Shown: positions 11,113 through 24,075, numbered from the stretch's first letter. The stretch: 64,000 bases of DNA from Gordionus sp. m RMFG-2023 (GCF_954871325.1 NC_088777.1:27257366-27321365), one strand, 5' to 3'. Made by a program: numbers and translations. The notes: a model not told the origin generated them from the letters alone.

Positions 11113-13122
11113 CACTGGTGTCGCTAGGAGGGGGCGCGCAGGGGCTCGAGCCCCGTGAAAAATTTGAATAGCCCCATGAAGCAAAAATTTTTTTTAAAAA
11201 ATATCCCCTTGAACTAAAAATAAATTTTTTTAATTGCCCCCTGAACGATTTCTTTTATTAATATATAGATTTAATTTTATTATTTAAAAATTAATAAAAC
11301 TATCAATTTATATTAAATGAATATTATTTTAATTAGATTAGATTAATACATATAAATTATATGTTCACTCTGTCAGCTTGCAATAAAATTCTGTGTTAAA
11401 ATATATCAATATCACTCAATAAATATTAATTTAGCATTAACAGTTGAATCTTAATTGACTTATTATTTAAATTATTATATACCCAATTAAATAAATATAA
11501 TCATTTATTAATTGAAAATTAACAAATTTAATATTGTAATTAGCCGAGTTCAAAATCACTAATCAACTACATTATTGATTTTATTCAATTATCATTTCTC
11601 TTCCTAAAATTATTTTCAAGGTCCAAATCCAAATGAGTATAAGATATTTATTTATAAAAGTAAGTAGATATATAGTTTATAATCTTTTATAATACATAAT
11701 TATTTATGAAATATTAGGTAAAATGCCACTTTTACAGATGTATTTGACATTTATATAATATATTACAGTTAATAATTTTAAAATTTTAATAATAAATGCT
11801 TTTGATAATAAATATAAGTAATAATTTGCATTCAATTATTTAACGCCATCTATTTATTAAATAGAGTATTAAAATTAAACTTCTTATTATTTATCTCACA
11901 ATGGATGTAATAAATTAGATATCTTTTCTTCTCTTTTTTTAAATGTTTTTAGGAAAGCTATTTTTTTCTTCTTTGAAAAACAGTAATGAGTTAAATTTTT
12001 AATACGAATATATTTTTGATATTATTACAATCTACTATTATTTTAAGATATAATATACGAACTAGAGGTGGTGCGACAATAATATATAAAATCTTAATTG
12101 CTTTCATCATATCACTCTGGTACTTATTTTATAGTTACAAAATATTTCATTTCTAATAAGGCATCCTTGCCGTGTAAATAACTCAAGACTTCAATATATT
12201 TTCATCATTTCTTCTAAAGATTTTTACTGTTTTTGTTTTATCAATTTATCTAACATAATAAATTTTGATATGGCTTACCATCGTGAGTGTCATGGCTATG
12301 ACTGCAAATTAACCAGCCTCTATTATTTGTGTGGCTATGTAATTTAAGATTAATACTATAGCTGCTGAGAGCATATGTAGATAAGAAATAATCGTCAACT
12401 GTGTGGTTGTTTATATATCATTAAAAATGGAAGATAATCTTTTGGAAATTTAATATCTCACAAAAATTTCCTCGATTATTTATCTAGCTTCCATCATGTC
12501 ATCTAAGAGGAAGCTCTAGCCACCATATAGTTTTATGATTTGGATTGGTCGTTTATATTCTTCAAGAATTGTTGACTTGGTAAAGCCGATAAATTTTTCC
12601 TTATTCGTCCATTCTATAAAACATTGTCTAAAATGGTAACAGAGAGTTATATTAGTTTCATGACCTTTTGTCAATGTAACTTGCTAAGAATTATATAGCC
12701 TTATATGGTTTTTAAAAACCATTATCAATTGAGGTGTATGTATGAATAAATTAACCTTTTTTATCACTTGTAATTCTTTGCGCAAAATTTTTTTATATCA
12801 GCAATCTAAAATATTTTATACTGTAATAAATAGATTTTGTATTAAAAAAATATTATTTTTAGAAATGTCTTGTATTGTTTTAATTATTTATATGCTCGTT
12901 TATTTTGTATGCAAAATATTATAAATGACAAAATATGAAATTCAGAATAATTGTCTAGAGTTAGCATATTTTAAAAATGTATAATATATTAATATAAAAC
13001 CCGGCAGAAGGCCTGGCAAAAGCGGGTCAAAGGCCCGCAAATTGGGAAGTATGGGAGCGAAGCCCCTCATAATTTTTTTTTAGCTGAGCCCCCTAAGATT
13101 GTAAAGGCTAGCGACGCCCCTA
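11113..13122 (-). mobile_element. hAT transposon, complete ends, 8-base TSD, nested
   Basis: A 2010-base element with ends CACTGGTGTCGCTAG and, inverted, TAGGGGCGTCGCTAG, flanked by exact 8-base duplications ATTCTAGC (11105-11112 and 13123-13130). Minus-strand traces of a ZMYM/DUF4371-type hAT transposase include EKFIGFTKSTILEEY near 12520-12610 (compare the family's F.G.Y...ST.A...). The rest is too decayed to follow. GC-rich subterminal blocks (GGGGCTCGAGCCCC, CCCGGCAGAAGGCC) recur at 39995-40070. It inserted into an older hAT relic. Confidence 0.85.
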
Positions 13123-13560
13123 ATTCTAGCATGATGCCAATTTTGGCTTTTTCTTTTTTTGCCGAAAACCATTTTTAGATACTATATGAACGGATTAAAA
13201 TAATATAACAAATAAATACAAAGGCCGTATCCTAGTTAGTCATATTTTTGAAACCTATTTCTGTTTAGCCCACTAGTACACCTTATTTTGATTTATTTTT
13301 GTTAATTTTTCAGTATAAAAACAAAGACTCGTTAACCGTTACATAAATCTAAATCGTCTCTTTCTTTTTAGTCTGTTTAGAGAAAGCTATATAGACCGCG
13401 AAACAGATGACTGTTTAGAAATAAGAGGAGACACAACACGGCGTAGACATAAAATATTAAGGTTGGCTAAAAAAATTTTACTGATAGTTTTTTTTTATAT
13501 AATAGCTATTATACTGTTAAAGCTTATAAGCACTAATAAAGCAGTGACAGATTTTAGAAC

Positions 13561-14430
13561 TAATGCTTCTAGTTGTTCAAACAATGTTAACTGGGATATT
13601 ACATAATTTATAAAACAAAAAAAATAACCATACATAAACTAATATCTCTTCAAAATTTTTTTTAAGAAAAACGTATCCAAAGGCCGAAAAATGAGGGGTT
13701 GGGAACAATGGCCTTAAAAAATTTCATAACTCCTCAATCCTCTTGGATAAATTATGGCGGATTCAGGTTGAAAAAATAGCTTAGAAATAAGTAGGTATAT
13801 TGCCTTCCACTTCTAAGGATACAAATCCCTTAGACTGGCTAAAATTTAATATCTATGTTCTAAATAATAAATTTTAAAATCAAGTTAATTTTTTTATTTG
13901 ATTTATTTATATTAGTTTATTTTTTTGAAAAATAGTAAAGAATTAAAATAAAGTTCCTATAGCTAGATGTTTAAACTAACCATTTATGTAATTTTTTTTA
14001 TCTTTTTTTAAAAAAATCAATCATCAGGTTATACTCAATGCTTAAGAGGAACTTCCTTATAAGTATAAAATTTTTTACTTAAAATTAAAATCTCGTCATA
14101 ACATAAGTTGGACATATTTTATGAATATATTGTGTAATTATTTATAATCTATTTAAATACATTATGTTATAAACTTTAAGAAATTTTTTGATAATTAAAA
14201 TTTAACATTATTTTAAACGATTATTTAAATGAAAGAAAATTATATCAAAATATTGATGATTATTAAAAAAAATTGTAAAATGATTTTCTTTCTCGATTAC
14301 TTTCCAAAATAATATAGAGTCATCAATATATGATAAGTATTATACTACAAAAAAAAATCAAAATATTGTTATAAAAAAGTAGTTTTATTATATGCGGATA
14401 TATACAAATTTGTTTTTTATTGAATAATAT
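13561..14430. other. Gene-free AT-rich stretch
   Basis: No coding segment, clear repeat family or RNA gene is recognised here. Confidence 0.5.
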
Positions 14431-14667
14431 ATATGTCATAATTTTTAAAGGAATCAGGACTATCCGGGATAATCACGGGTTTTAAAGGAATAACTAAAAA
14501 ATTAGGGTTTTAAGTTAAGGAATGATAATACGGTATTATCACGTTTTAATCGTGATAAAGAGGAATCTTATTTTAAAAAGCATTTTACGCGCATTTCGTT
14601 TCGTTTCGTTTTATTTCTTTTTAATTTTATTGTTATATATTGATTTTAAATGTTGTTGTTTTTTATC

Positions 14668-14742
14668 GCCGGGGTGGCCTAATGGGTTAGATGTACGCTT
14701 GGAAACACGAGTATGAACAAGGAGGCAGGTTCAATCCTGGTA
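14668..14742 (+). promoter_or_regulatory. tRNA-like Pol III promoter candidate at the LINE 5' end
   Basis: TGGCCTAATGGG (14675-14686) fits a tRNA A box and GGTTCAATCC (14728-14737) fits a B box, about 41 bases apart, as in tRNA genes and tRNA-derived SINEs. The surrounding bases do not fold into a perfect cloverleaf. It starts three bases inside the LINE's 5' boundary. Confidence 0.6.
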
Positions 14743-14886
14743 ATAACCATAAAAACTTTCAAGTTTTTCTTCGATGACTGATGTGTAAAGACATATGGTA
14801 TGATGAAATTCGGAGCTTAGAGATAACACCCCGTCACCGACAGGCCTGGACAGCCGGGTGCTAAGGATATCTGTCCAATAAACAAA

Positions 14887-17544
14887 ATGAAGAAAACAAA
14901 TGGAAATATGAATATGAATATGAAAGATAGGGCGTTCCCTCCAAGCCACGCGCAGGGTGTAGACCTCCATCCTGTGAAAAGTAAAGTAAAGGTCAAAGCA
15001 AAGAAAACAAGATTAGCAATTTTGAATATTGGGACGCTTAAAGGTAAGACGAGAGAATTGGCATCAATGTTGAACAGAAAAGTTGATATAGCGTGCATAC
15101 AAGAGACGAAATGGAAAGGACAGAAGACTTTGATGATTGGAGATGGGTATAAATTGTACTATAATGGACTTGTTAGCAATAGGAACGGTGTCGGCATCAT
15201 CCTCAGTCAAGATCTAACCTCCTCAGTTGTAGAAGTCAACAGGATCGCTGATAGACTAATGAAGATAAATCAATCAATACTACACATCCTTTCATTATAT
15301 GCTCCTCAAACGGGTTGCAAGGAAGAAGAGAAAGATGATTTAGAGCTATCCTCGATGAAGCTGTAATGGTATTTGGTGGTGACTTAAATGCGCATGTGGG
15401 GAAAGCAAGAGATAGCTACAAAAGGCATCATGGTGGTTTTGGATATGAAGAAAGAAATGATGAAGGAGAGCATATACTGAAATTTGCGCAAGCCTTCGGC
15501 CTTGCCTTAACCAACACCTACTATAGGAAAAAGGATAGTCATTTAATAACATATGAAAGTGGTACAAGGAAAACACAGATAGATTACATTAATCTCTCGC
15601 AGAAGATTAAAAGCACAACACAAGCTACTGTCATGGATTTACACATCTCAAATAAATCCACTCAAAACAAGATAAAACTGGAACCATGCATCAAATGGGG
15701 CAAATTAAAAACAATGACAGAGCCTTTGCAATCAATGCAAACATTGAAACAATAGATTCATCACAAGCCAGTGAAAAAATGTGGACAGACCTTTCATCCA
15801 GATTAATAGACACTGCCAAATTAACACTAGGCTTGACAAGGGGAGGTAACAAATCATACAAAGAACTATGGTGGTGGAATGAAGAGGTACAAACCACTAT
15901 ACAGGAGAAAAAAGCCCTTTATAAAATATGGTACAAATCCAAAAACGCAGATGACAAGACAAGATAAAATCCAAGAGATTAGCTACAAAGGCGGTGGCTA
16001 GAGCTAAATCTATGGCATACGATGACATGTACGAAGATCTTCATACCTAAGAAGGGCAAAATAAAATATACAGATTAGCCAAACAGCGAGAAAAGAACTC
16101 TAGGGATATAGATGGAAAGAATATTTTCAGGAGCTTTTCAACTTAATACGCACATACTACATCTAGACGAACACTCCCCATGTCAAAACCTTGTACAACC
16201 ACCTATACAAAGCTAGGGGTCCAGACGATATTCCAATAGAAAGCCTTAAAGCACTAGGAGATGATGGAATACATCTCCTCACAAATCTATACAATAAAAT
16301 ACTTGAATGAAGAGGTTCCCCAAAAATGGAGGCAGAGCTATCTGGTTCCTATCTTCAAAAATAAAGGGGATCCACATAATTGTCAAAATTACAGGGGCAT
16401 AATAAAACTAATATCACACTGTCTAAAACTATACGAAAAAATAATAGAAAAAAGATTAAGAGATATAATCGAAATAGGAGAGACTCAGTTTGGCTTTATG
16501 CCTGGAAGATCAACAACCGATGCTATCCACTCAATTAGGCAAATGAGTGAAAAATACAGAGAAAAAATAAAAAGCTACACATGGTCTTTCTCGATCTAGA
16601 AAAGGCCTTTGATAGAATCCCAAGAAAACTTATCTGGTGGGCGCTACGCCACAAAAATGTTCCCGAAAAATATATAAGAATAATACAGGATATGTATATG
16701 GGCCATAAACAATGGTCCGTAGCACAACAGGTACTTCAGCAGGCTTCACAATAGCCGAAGGAGTTCATCATGGGTCGGCTCTCAGCCCACTTCTCCAGTA
16801 ATAGATGTATTAGCACAGTCTATACCTCAAACAGTCCCGTGGAATATGATATTTGCAGATGATATTGTGATACTTGCCGAATCTAAGGATGAAATGAAAG
16901 AAAGACTAGTGAGTTGGATAAATATCCTAGAAACGCACGGATTAAAAGTAAATAGTGAAAGGAGGGAGTATATGGTGATAGGAGGAGATGAAACAGAGAG
17001 TATTGATATAAATGAATGGCAGATATCGGCAATTGAAAGCTGCAAATATTTGGAAGTGGAGATCTTTATCTGGAGTGCTATTTGATAAAAGAATCCCACA
17101 CAAATTAAAAGGAAAAATTTACATTTCCATAATAAACCAACTATTCTATATAGTTCGGAAACATGGCCAACCAAATAATCTGACGAGAGAAGTCTACAAA
17201 CCATGGAGATGAGAATGCTGAGGATGATTGCTGGGGTAACAAGAAAGGATAAAGTGCGCAGTACAAGAATACTAAGTAGTTTAAAGGTAGTGCCCATTAA
17301 GACTAAGTTAATGGTAAACAGACTTAAGTGGTATGGGCACACAATGAGAAGGCCTATGAACTACATAGGAAATAAAGTTAAGAGTTTGGAAGTGATGGGC
17401 AAATGTAAAAGCGGAAGGCCAAAACTTCAATGGGGCCATAAAGTTAGAGCCAATATAAAGAAGTATAAATTAGATAAAAGAGATTGTAATAATAACATAA
17501 AGTGGAGAGAGATGTTGAAGGAGCTTACCACCAGAAAAAGCTAA
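14887..17544 (+). pseudogene. LINE copy 1 endonuclease/reverse transcriptase ORF, broken
   Basis: Encodes, in order, an apurinic-type endonuclease and a reverse transcriptase for target-primed integration. Endonuclease motifs: LAILNIGTLKGK (about 15015), IACIQETKWKG (about 15087), LYAPQTG (about 15297), GGDLNAHVG (about 15372) and TQIDYI (about 15577). RT motifs: VPIFKNKGDPHNCQNYRGI (about 16346), TQFGFMPGRSTTDAI (about 16485), [15 protein letters not shown] (about 16585) and the catalytic FADDIVIL (16851). The C-terminal tail has RWYGHTMRRPMNYIG-like and KSGRPKLQWGHK segments (17203-17544), typical of RTE-clade elements. The frame is broken near 15358, 15755, 15965, 16115-16210, 16598, 16795 and 17080, so it is inactive. 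The endonuclease start is placed at 14887 as the first Met in the open frame. Confidence 0.9.
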
Positions 17545-18699
17545 AGAGAAAAAAAAAATGTTGTTTTTTTGGCCTAATGAAATAAGAAATATAGTGTCAA
17601 TCGATAGCTATTCAAAAGATTTATTTAATTAGAGGTCAATCTCTACTCCTTAATGGGCGAGTCTAGGTCTGGGGGGTCAGGAATATTTTTATCAAAATAA
17701 AATATCGATATGGCTATTAATTAATAGCTAATTTTAATATCTTTTGACTGAAAGTCTTCATTCTTGATGTTGATGGGCATGACTTGGTCTTGGGGTGAGA
17801 AGGTGGGGGGGGGGGGGGTTGGAGGAGGTTTAAAAATAATTTTTTTTGGTACGCGTATCAAATAAAAGGTAATTAAAATATTTTATTATTGTAATATTAA
17901 TAATCAATCATAGAGGGCGGGTATAAGTCTTGGGGGGTTAAGAATATTTTTATCAACACAAAATAGCGATATGGGTATCAAATAAAAGCTAATTTAGATA
18001 TCGTTAGATTGAAAGTATTCATTTTTTTGTCTTGATGGGTATGACTTGGTCTAGAGGGTAGATGGAGGGGGGGGGGGTGTAAAAAATATTTTTTTTTATG
18101 GTAATTAAAATATTTTTTTTATTGCAATAATAATAATCCCTCATACCGGGAGGGTTTAGACCTTGGGAGGTCAGAAATATTTTTATCCACACAAAATATC
18201 GATGTAGATATCAAATAAAAGCTAGTTTAAATATTTCTATTTTGTAATAATTATACTCTAAGTAGGCGGGAGGTCTTAGGTGGTTAGGAATATTTATATA
18301 AATACAAAATATTGATATAGGAATCAAATAATAGATATTTTAAATATCTTTTGGAAGGTTAAAAAATATTTTTTTAAACTAAAATATTTTTTATTGTAAT
18401 AATAATTAAACTCTAAATGGGCTCTAGGTCTTGGAAGGCCAGGAAATTTTTTATCACAAAATATTGATATGACTATAAAATAGACTAATATATTTTTCTA
18501 CTAAAATAATAGTATTCACTCTTGGTCTTTTAATGTGTTGGATTAGGTCCGGAGGATGGAAGGTTAAAATAATAATTTACCATGAGTATCAAATATAAGC
18601 TAATGAAAATCTCTAAAGACTATAAATTAAATAGTAGTAAATTCTCGGGTCTAAGGCTTAGGTGGTCAGAATTTGTATAAAATTTTCATAATATATAAA

Positions 18700-21050
18700 T
18701 TGAATAATATTATCAAATACTTCTGAAGTTTGTTATTTATCAAAATATATATTCTACATATTTATTCTGCATATTATTAAAATAAAATTTGACCTAAAAT
18801 TATAAGTAGATCGTAATTTAATATATTAATGGTTGGGGTTTTCCTACATAATATAAAATTTATTTGATTAAAACAATTCTTTTATGCGTTTATACCTAAT
18901 CTCCCTTAGTATAAATTAAGATTTAAGATATTTATAAATTTTGTGTGAAAACACAAACCTCGTTAAGAATGACTTAGCCTTTCTTTAGTAGCCAGGCCCT
19001 CAACATATTAACAAAATGTCTAGTTGGATAGAATTTACAGAAATAAAAGAGAATGAAGATAAAACAATTTTTTAAATTTTTTTTTCGGTTCCAATCTTAA
19101 ACTTGAAATATATAATTTGGAGTGTTCTTAATTTAGCGCGTTATTCCATAGCTTTTTATAAAAAGAGAGATAACGATAGCTCGTTATTAAATAAATAGCA
19201 AAAATTATTATAATAATTTTATAATTAATTCTAAAATCATAATCTTTTATTTTAAAATTTAAATTTACATTTAAAAATATGCATTGTAAATATATTTTTC
19301 AAAAAAATAAAAATTTTTAAATTTCGACAGTAGAGATTGATAATGAAAATAATTTTGATACAGATCACATCAACAAAGTAATATTCCTTGAAAATGATGA
19401 TGATATGGAATTTCCTTTTCCTAAATTCACAAAATATTTTAATCTCGATAAAAAAAATTAACACACGGTTTAAGTTTTTCTGCAAAAATTCCTATTTTTA
19501 TTGAATATATTCTTTTGGAGAGAACAAAATATAAAATTCGTAACACAATATTATGAAAAGATAAAAATACTACAAACTCAATAGGCAATAGCATCGAAAA
19601 GATTTTAGCTAGACTGGCATCGTTTATTGCATATTTAATAGATAGAAATAAGCAAGACAATGTTTTCAAAAAATAAAATTAAAAAAATAAAATTTTCCAT
19701 TGGTTATCCTATACCTAAAACGAATTATTTGTTATTCAATATTCGATTCGATTTGTGTTTTACGAATACGAATATCACAATTATTCCATTCGAATCGAAT
19801 TCGAATAAGGAAAATATATTATTCATCGAATAATTTTTTATCTATTCTTCGATAGAATTATTCGAGATTATTCGATTAAAATAATAATATTGAAAAATAA
19901 TCATATATTATTAGTAAGAATTATTTGCAATTATTCCTATTTAATATTTCCTAGTGGAATAAGAAGAAACATTTTATACTTCTAAAATTGTTAACGGCTG
20001 TTTTTATTATAATAACTTCATAATAAAAATTAATCCGAAAATTGTTTTATGAAGGATGAAGAAAATATTTATATGGAATTTATAACACAAATACAATTAT
20101 AATAAACTAGTAGCCATCCCGTCAAGAATGACGGGAGAACCAGATATTTCTCCGTCGTTTGATGAAGGAGAAAACATGAATTTTACTTTTTGCAAAAACT
20201 TTTTGTTTAAAAAATTTGTTGTTGGTATATTTTACATGATATGAATATTATATTGATTTTACTACATTATATATAAAAATACTATATTATCTTACTAATA
20301 AAATTTGTTTGTCTTTTATCCATAGTTTTACAAAATAAATTTAATATTCTATTCGATTCGATTCGTATTTTTGTAAGTATAGGGATCAAATACTGATCCC
20401 AATAAATAAAAATGATAGATCATATCTATTCCCCAAAAATATTGAAGCCGAAATTATCCAAATGGAGAACGAAAAATTATGAGTAGTAACTAATTTGGGA
20501 AAAATTGATACTCCATTTTTAAAAACGAACGTTCATAAATCAATAAAATTTACCAATTTGACCTTTCCCTATTAAGACCATCTCCATAATAACAGTATCA
20601 AGAAGTGCATCTCCTTATGGTAATTGTAAATCAATTTGCAATTGCCAAAAAAATTGCAACAATAATGCCAATGTTTTAAAAATGGCATTAATTGTTCCAC
20701 AAAATGTCACTTAAATATTATTTGTGTAAATAATAAAATAATTATTCAAAATTATATTTTAAATTTCAATTATCAAAATCAATAAAATATATATTATATG
20801 GCGCGGCAATAAAACAAATTTATAATGTCATTTTAAAATTTGTAAATCGTTGGTTTCAAATATAGCTGAAATTTTGAAATTTAAAAATATTAAAAATTAG
20901 ATTAAGTTGCTAGCAAATAATTTTATCATTAGGCTACAATGAGTAGCAATGAGTATATTTAGCCCCTGTGTAATGATACTTAATATTGAAGTCTTAATGT
21001 TTTGATTTAACTTTTATTGCATTAATAATAATATTTATAAAATATTAAGA
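18700..21050. other. Non-coding centre of the inverted-repeat structure
   Basis: AT-rich with no credible coding segment. It has an ATTCGATTCGA-rich cluster at 19735-19890 and again at 20345-20370, and a small hairpin CCCGTCAAGAATGACGGG at 20117-20134. The minus-strand open frames here are short and resemble nothing I recognise. Confidence 0.5.
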
Positions 21051-22382
21051 AGCCCGCTTAACCTGATAAAATTAATATAATCAAAAGATTTTTTAATTAC
21101 TATTTATATGATACCCATATAAATTTCTATTTTTATCCTCCCCCCCCCCATTCCCAGATCAAGTCCAACCCTTTAAGATAATAAATACTTTCAGTTAAGA
21201 GATATTTAAAATATCTTTTATTTGATTTCTATATCCATATTGTGTGTTTATATAAATATTCCTGACCACCTAAGATCGCCCGCCTACTTATAATTATTAC
21301 AATCAAGAGATATTTAAATTAGCTTTTAGTTGATACACTTATCAATATTTTGTGTTGATAAAAATATTACTGCCCCCCCCCCCAAGACCATTATTAAAAT
21401 AAAAAAATATTTAAAATACCTTTTATTTGATACCCATATCAAAAAAATTATTTTTTTGCCCCCCCCTCCATCCATCCTCCAGACCAAGGCATACCCATCA
21501 AGACAAAAAATGAATACTTTCAATCAATAGATAATTAATTTATCTTTTTTTGATACCCTTATCGATATTTTGTGTTAATAAAAATATTCCTGACCCCCAA
21601 GACCTAGATCCGCCCTCTATGAGTGATTATTATTATTATAATAAAAAAATTTTAATTAACTTTTATTTGATACCCATATAAAAAAATTATTTTTTACACC
21701 CACCCCCCTTCATCCACCCTCCAGACCAAGTAATACCCATCAAGACAAAAAATGAATATCTTCAATCTAAAGATATTTAAACTAGCTTTGATACCCATAT
21801 CGATATTTGGTGTTGATAAAAATATTCCGGACCCCCAAACACCTAGACCCTATCTCTATGAGTGATTATTATTATTACAATAAAAAATTTTAATTACCTT
21901 TTATTTGATACCCATATAAAAAAATTATTTTACAACCCCCCCCTCCCTCCATCCACCCCAGACAGCAAGTCCAAGAATGAAGACTTTCAGTCAAAAGATA
22001 TTAAAATTAGCTATTATTTGATACCCATATCGATATTTTATTTTGATAAAAATATTCCCCCAGACCTAGACTCGCCCACTAAGGGGGAGAGATTGACCTT
22101 CAATTGAATAGATCTTTTGATTAGCTATCGATTGATACCCTAAATCAGACATATCTTATTTCATAAGGCCAAAAAAACAACATTGAAAATAAATAAATAA
22201 CAATCAATTTTAAAAAAATAAAGCAAAAACGCGTTTTAAATTAAAATTCTTCTATATCATGGTTCAAACGTGATAATACAGTAGTTCTTTATCCTTTAAA
22301 AAATTGAATCTTAAAGGGATTCCTTTAAAACTCGTGATGATTTCGGATAGTTCTGATCCCTTTAAAAATTACGACACATAAT

Positions 22383-24067
22383 GTAAGTTTCTGTTCGAAA
22401 ACAATGAAAAACCCTGTATTAACGCTAAATTATTTATATCTACTTTGAAAAAGAAGGGTTTGAAGATAAATCTACCGGTGCGAACCAAAATAAATCTGCT
22501 AAGCATTGAGGTGCTAATTTAGTTATTAATCTGAGCTATATTTTCAAAAATAAACCCAAATAGAGTGATAATTCGGTGAAAATAGCCGTTTTTCGAAATC
22601 TAAATATTAAACATAATGGGTAAGAATAGAATAATTGCCCATAGACAAATTTTTCAAAATTTTAAGATATTAAGCAAGATTTTAGAAAATTTTGGGAGAA
22701 ATTGGGAATTTTTTTTTTCAATTGTATTTTTTAAAAATTGGACGAGTCTTACCAGATATTTAATTTTATATATTTCTAAAAAATTAAAATTATAAAATAA
22801 TTTTTTCAGTATTCACGCCCCGGGTGTGATATGAGTTAGGTTTAAGCTCAGGGTTCGTGATCCGGGTTTCTAATCAGGGTTTACTCAGGTTTCTATCGGG
22901 GTTAGTGTCCTGGAATAATCCTAGGGGTTTGAGATCAAAGTTTGCTCAAGGTTTTTTGATCTAAGCTTGTTCTCATGGTTTTTAGAATAAGCCTAACCCG
23001 CAAATCGTGTCACAAATTTTACGACCAAGCATTTCAACAACGCTAGATGAGTCTTATGATAAACTGAGAAGTTAATATTATAATATATAAATATAGGTTT
23101 TTGGGTATTTAAATCAAGAAATATTAAGGGTAGCTCTTTGTTTTCATATTAGATGTCGTAATATTTTATATTTATAATAAATTTCTTAAATAAGATTCAA
23201 TTAATACAGGATTTAGGCATGTAAAAAAACTTTCATGTAAAGTTCTTTGATATAAAAGCTCTTATTCAAATGTAAATATTTAGATTAAGAATCGTGCCGC
23301 GCCCAGCGAGATCATTTGTCATCAAATTTTTTAATCAATTAATTTTTATATTTATGAAACTAATGAGTTGGTAGAGATATTAATTTATAAAACAAAATTT
23401 ATTATTTCGTATTTTATCATTAACCTGTCAAAATCATTATTTTGTTATATCAAAATGTCAAAATCATTATTTTATTATATTAAAATACAAATATTTTTTG
23501 TTCATGGGAAATATTACGGGGGCGAAAGGGTTAACATTGATATTAAATTTATTTGTTCAAACTCTATTCTTAATCCCCTATTTTGAATATAAATTATGCC
23601 CTTCTCCCCTACTGAATTTTCATTTAAAATGGCTTTCTTCAGTATATTACTTGATCCCATTTCTCAGATGTCCAATGTTTTTTTATTCAATCAAGTTTTT
23701 TAATTTATATGGGATTTCTTTAGCAAAGTAATAGAATGAAATGTTTTTAGTAGGAAGATAAAGTTAATATTTCTTGATTTCTTAAATATTTAAAAACCGA
23801 ATTATTTAATTTAATTAATATTAACATCTCATCACCTGACATACGTTTAATTTAATGCTGTAAACGCTAGTTCAAAAAAGAAACGCTTTACTCATTACGT
23901 TAGAAGGAAAGCATTAGGTTATTAGTTACTCTGTGAAAATGGAACGCTTTACTAAAAAAGTAGAGAGTTACTCATAACTTTAAAAAATACTCTCTTTCTT
24001 TTTTTGAAAAATTTTGACACTATTTTTTTTAACCAATTATTTATTTCCACAGTTTATAATATAATCT
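22383..24067. other. Gene-free stretch
   Basis: No coding segment recognised. A moderately GC-richer, G/T-rich patch at 22805-23010 contains several degenerate GGGTTT/GGTTT blocks. The remainder is AT-rich. Confidence 0.5.
23856..24022. mobile_element. Possible small hAT-type MITE with GTTACTC repeats
   Basis: The left end TAATGCTGTAAACG resembles TAGTGCTGTAAAC at 57465. Internal AACGCTTTACT and GTTACTCA repeats resemble 2265-2413. The right end ..TTTTGACACTA is only a weak inverted match and no TSD was found. Confidence 0.35.
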
Positions 24068-24075
24068 ATTTAAAT

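Larger units (their letters stand above)
10360..13560. mobile_element. Old hAT copy (family C) interrupted by a younger hAT
   Basis: The left terminus CAGTAGTGACGTAGGCAAG resembles CAGTGGCGAAGACAAG at 47941. Sequence on both sides of the nested hAT (10940-11112 and 13123-13560) aligns with 38875-39245: a CACGCTTAAAGCGTGA block, AATATTAGCG repeats, a TGCCAATTTTGGC block and ACTAATAAAGCA near the right end. The right boundary is approximate. No transposase piece is recognisable outside the nested element. Confidence 0.55.
14665..17556 (+). mobile_element. RTE-like LINE copy 1, nearly full length
   Basis: A non-LTR retrotransposon of about 2.9 kb with a tRNA-like head, one endonuclease/RT frame and a short A-rich tail. 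It is bounded by an imperfect duplication: AATGTTGTTGTTTTTT before it (about 14649-14664) and AATGTTGTTTTTTT after it (about 17557-17570). The inverted arm at about 22160-22180 carries the uninterrupted site, confirming both boundaries. Compared with the copy at 57119 it has lost two internal blocks near 16115 and 16210. Its body is otherwise roughly 95% similar to that copy by eye. Confidence 0.9.
14431..22382. repeat. Large inverted-repeat structure with poly-G/poly-C modules
   Basis: The sequence from 14431 to 14660, resuming at 17558-18700 after a LINE insertion, recurs inverted at about 21050-22382. Anchors include GGAATCAGGACTATCC near 14450 against its complement near 22350, and GGCGAGTCTAGGTCTGGGGG near 17653 against its complement near 22060. 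Each arm is about 1.3 kb. The inner arm consists of 3-5 degenerate modules of about 115-260 bases, each with a G-run or C-run, a TCAGGAATATTTTTATCA box, an AAAATATCGATATGG box and an ATCAAATAAAAGCTAA box. The centre of about 2.4 kb is non-coding. It looks like a foldback-type element; superfamily and TSD are undetermined. Confidence 0.75.

Noticed and set aside
14522-14716. 64-codon open frame at the LINE boundary
   Set aside because: It runs across the insertion junction and the tRNA-like head, so it cannot be a real gene.
20117-20134. CCCGTCAAGAATGACGGG hairpin
   Set aside because: A single small hairpin with no neighbouring gene or repeat copy. No function can be argued.
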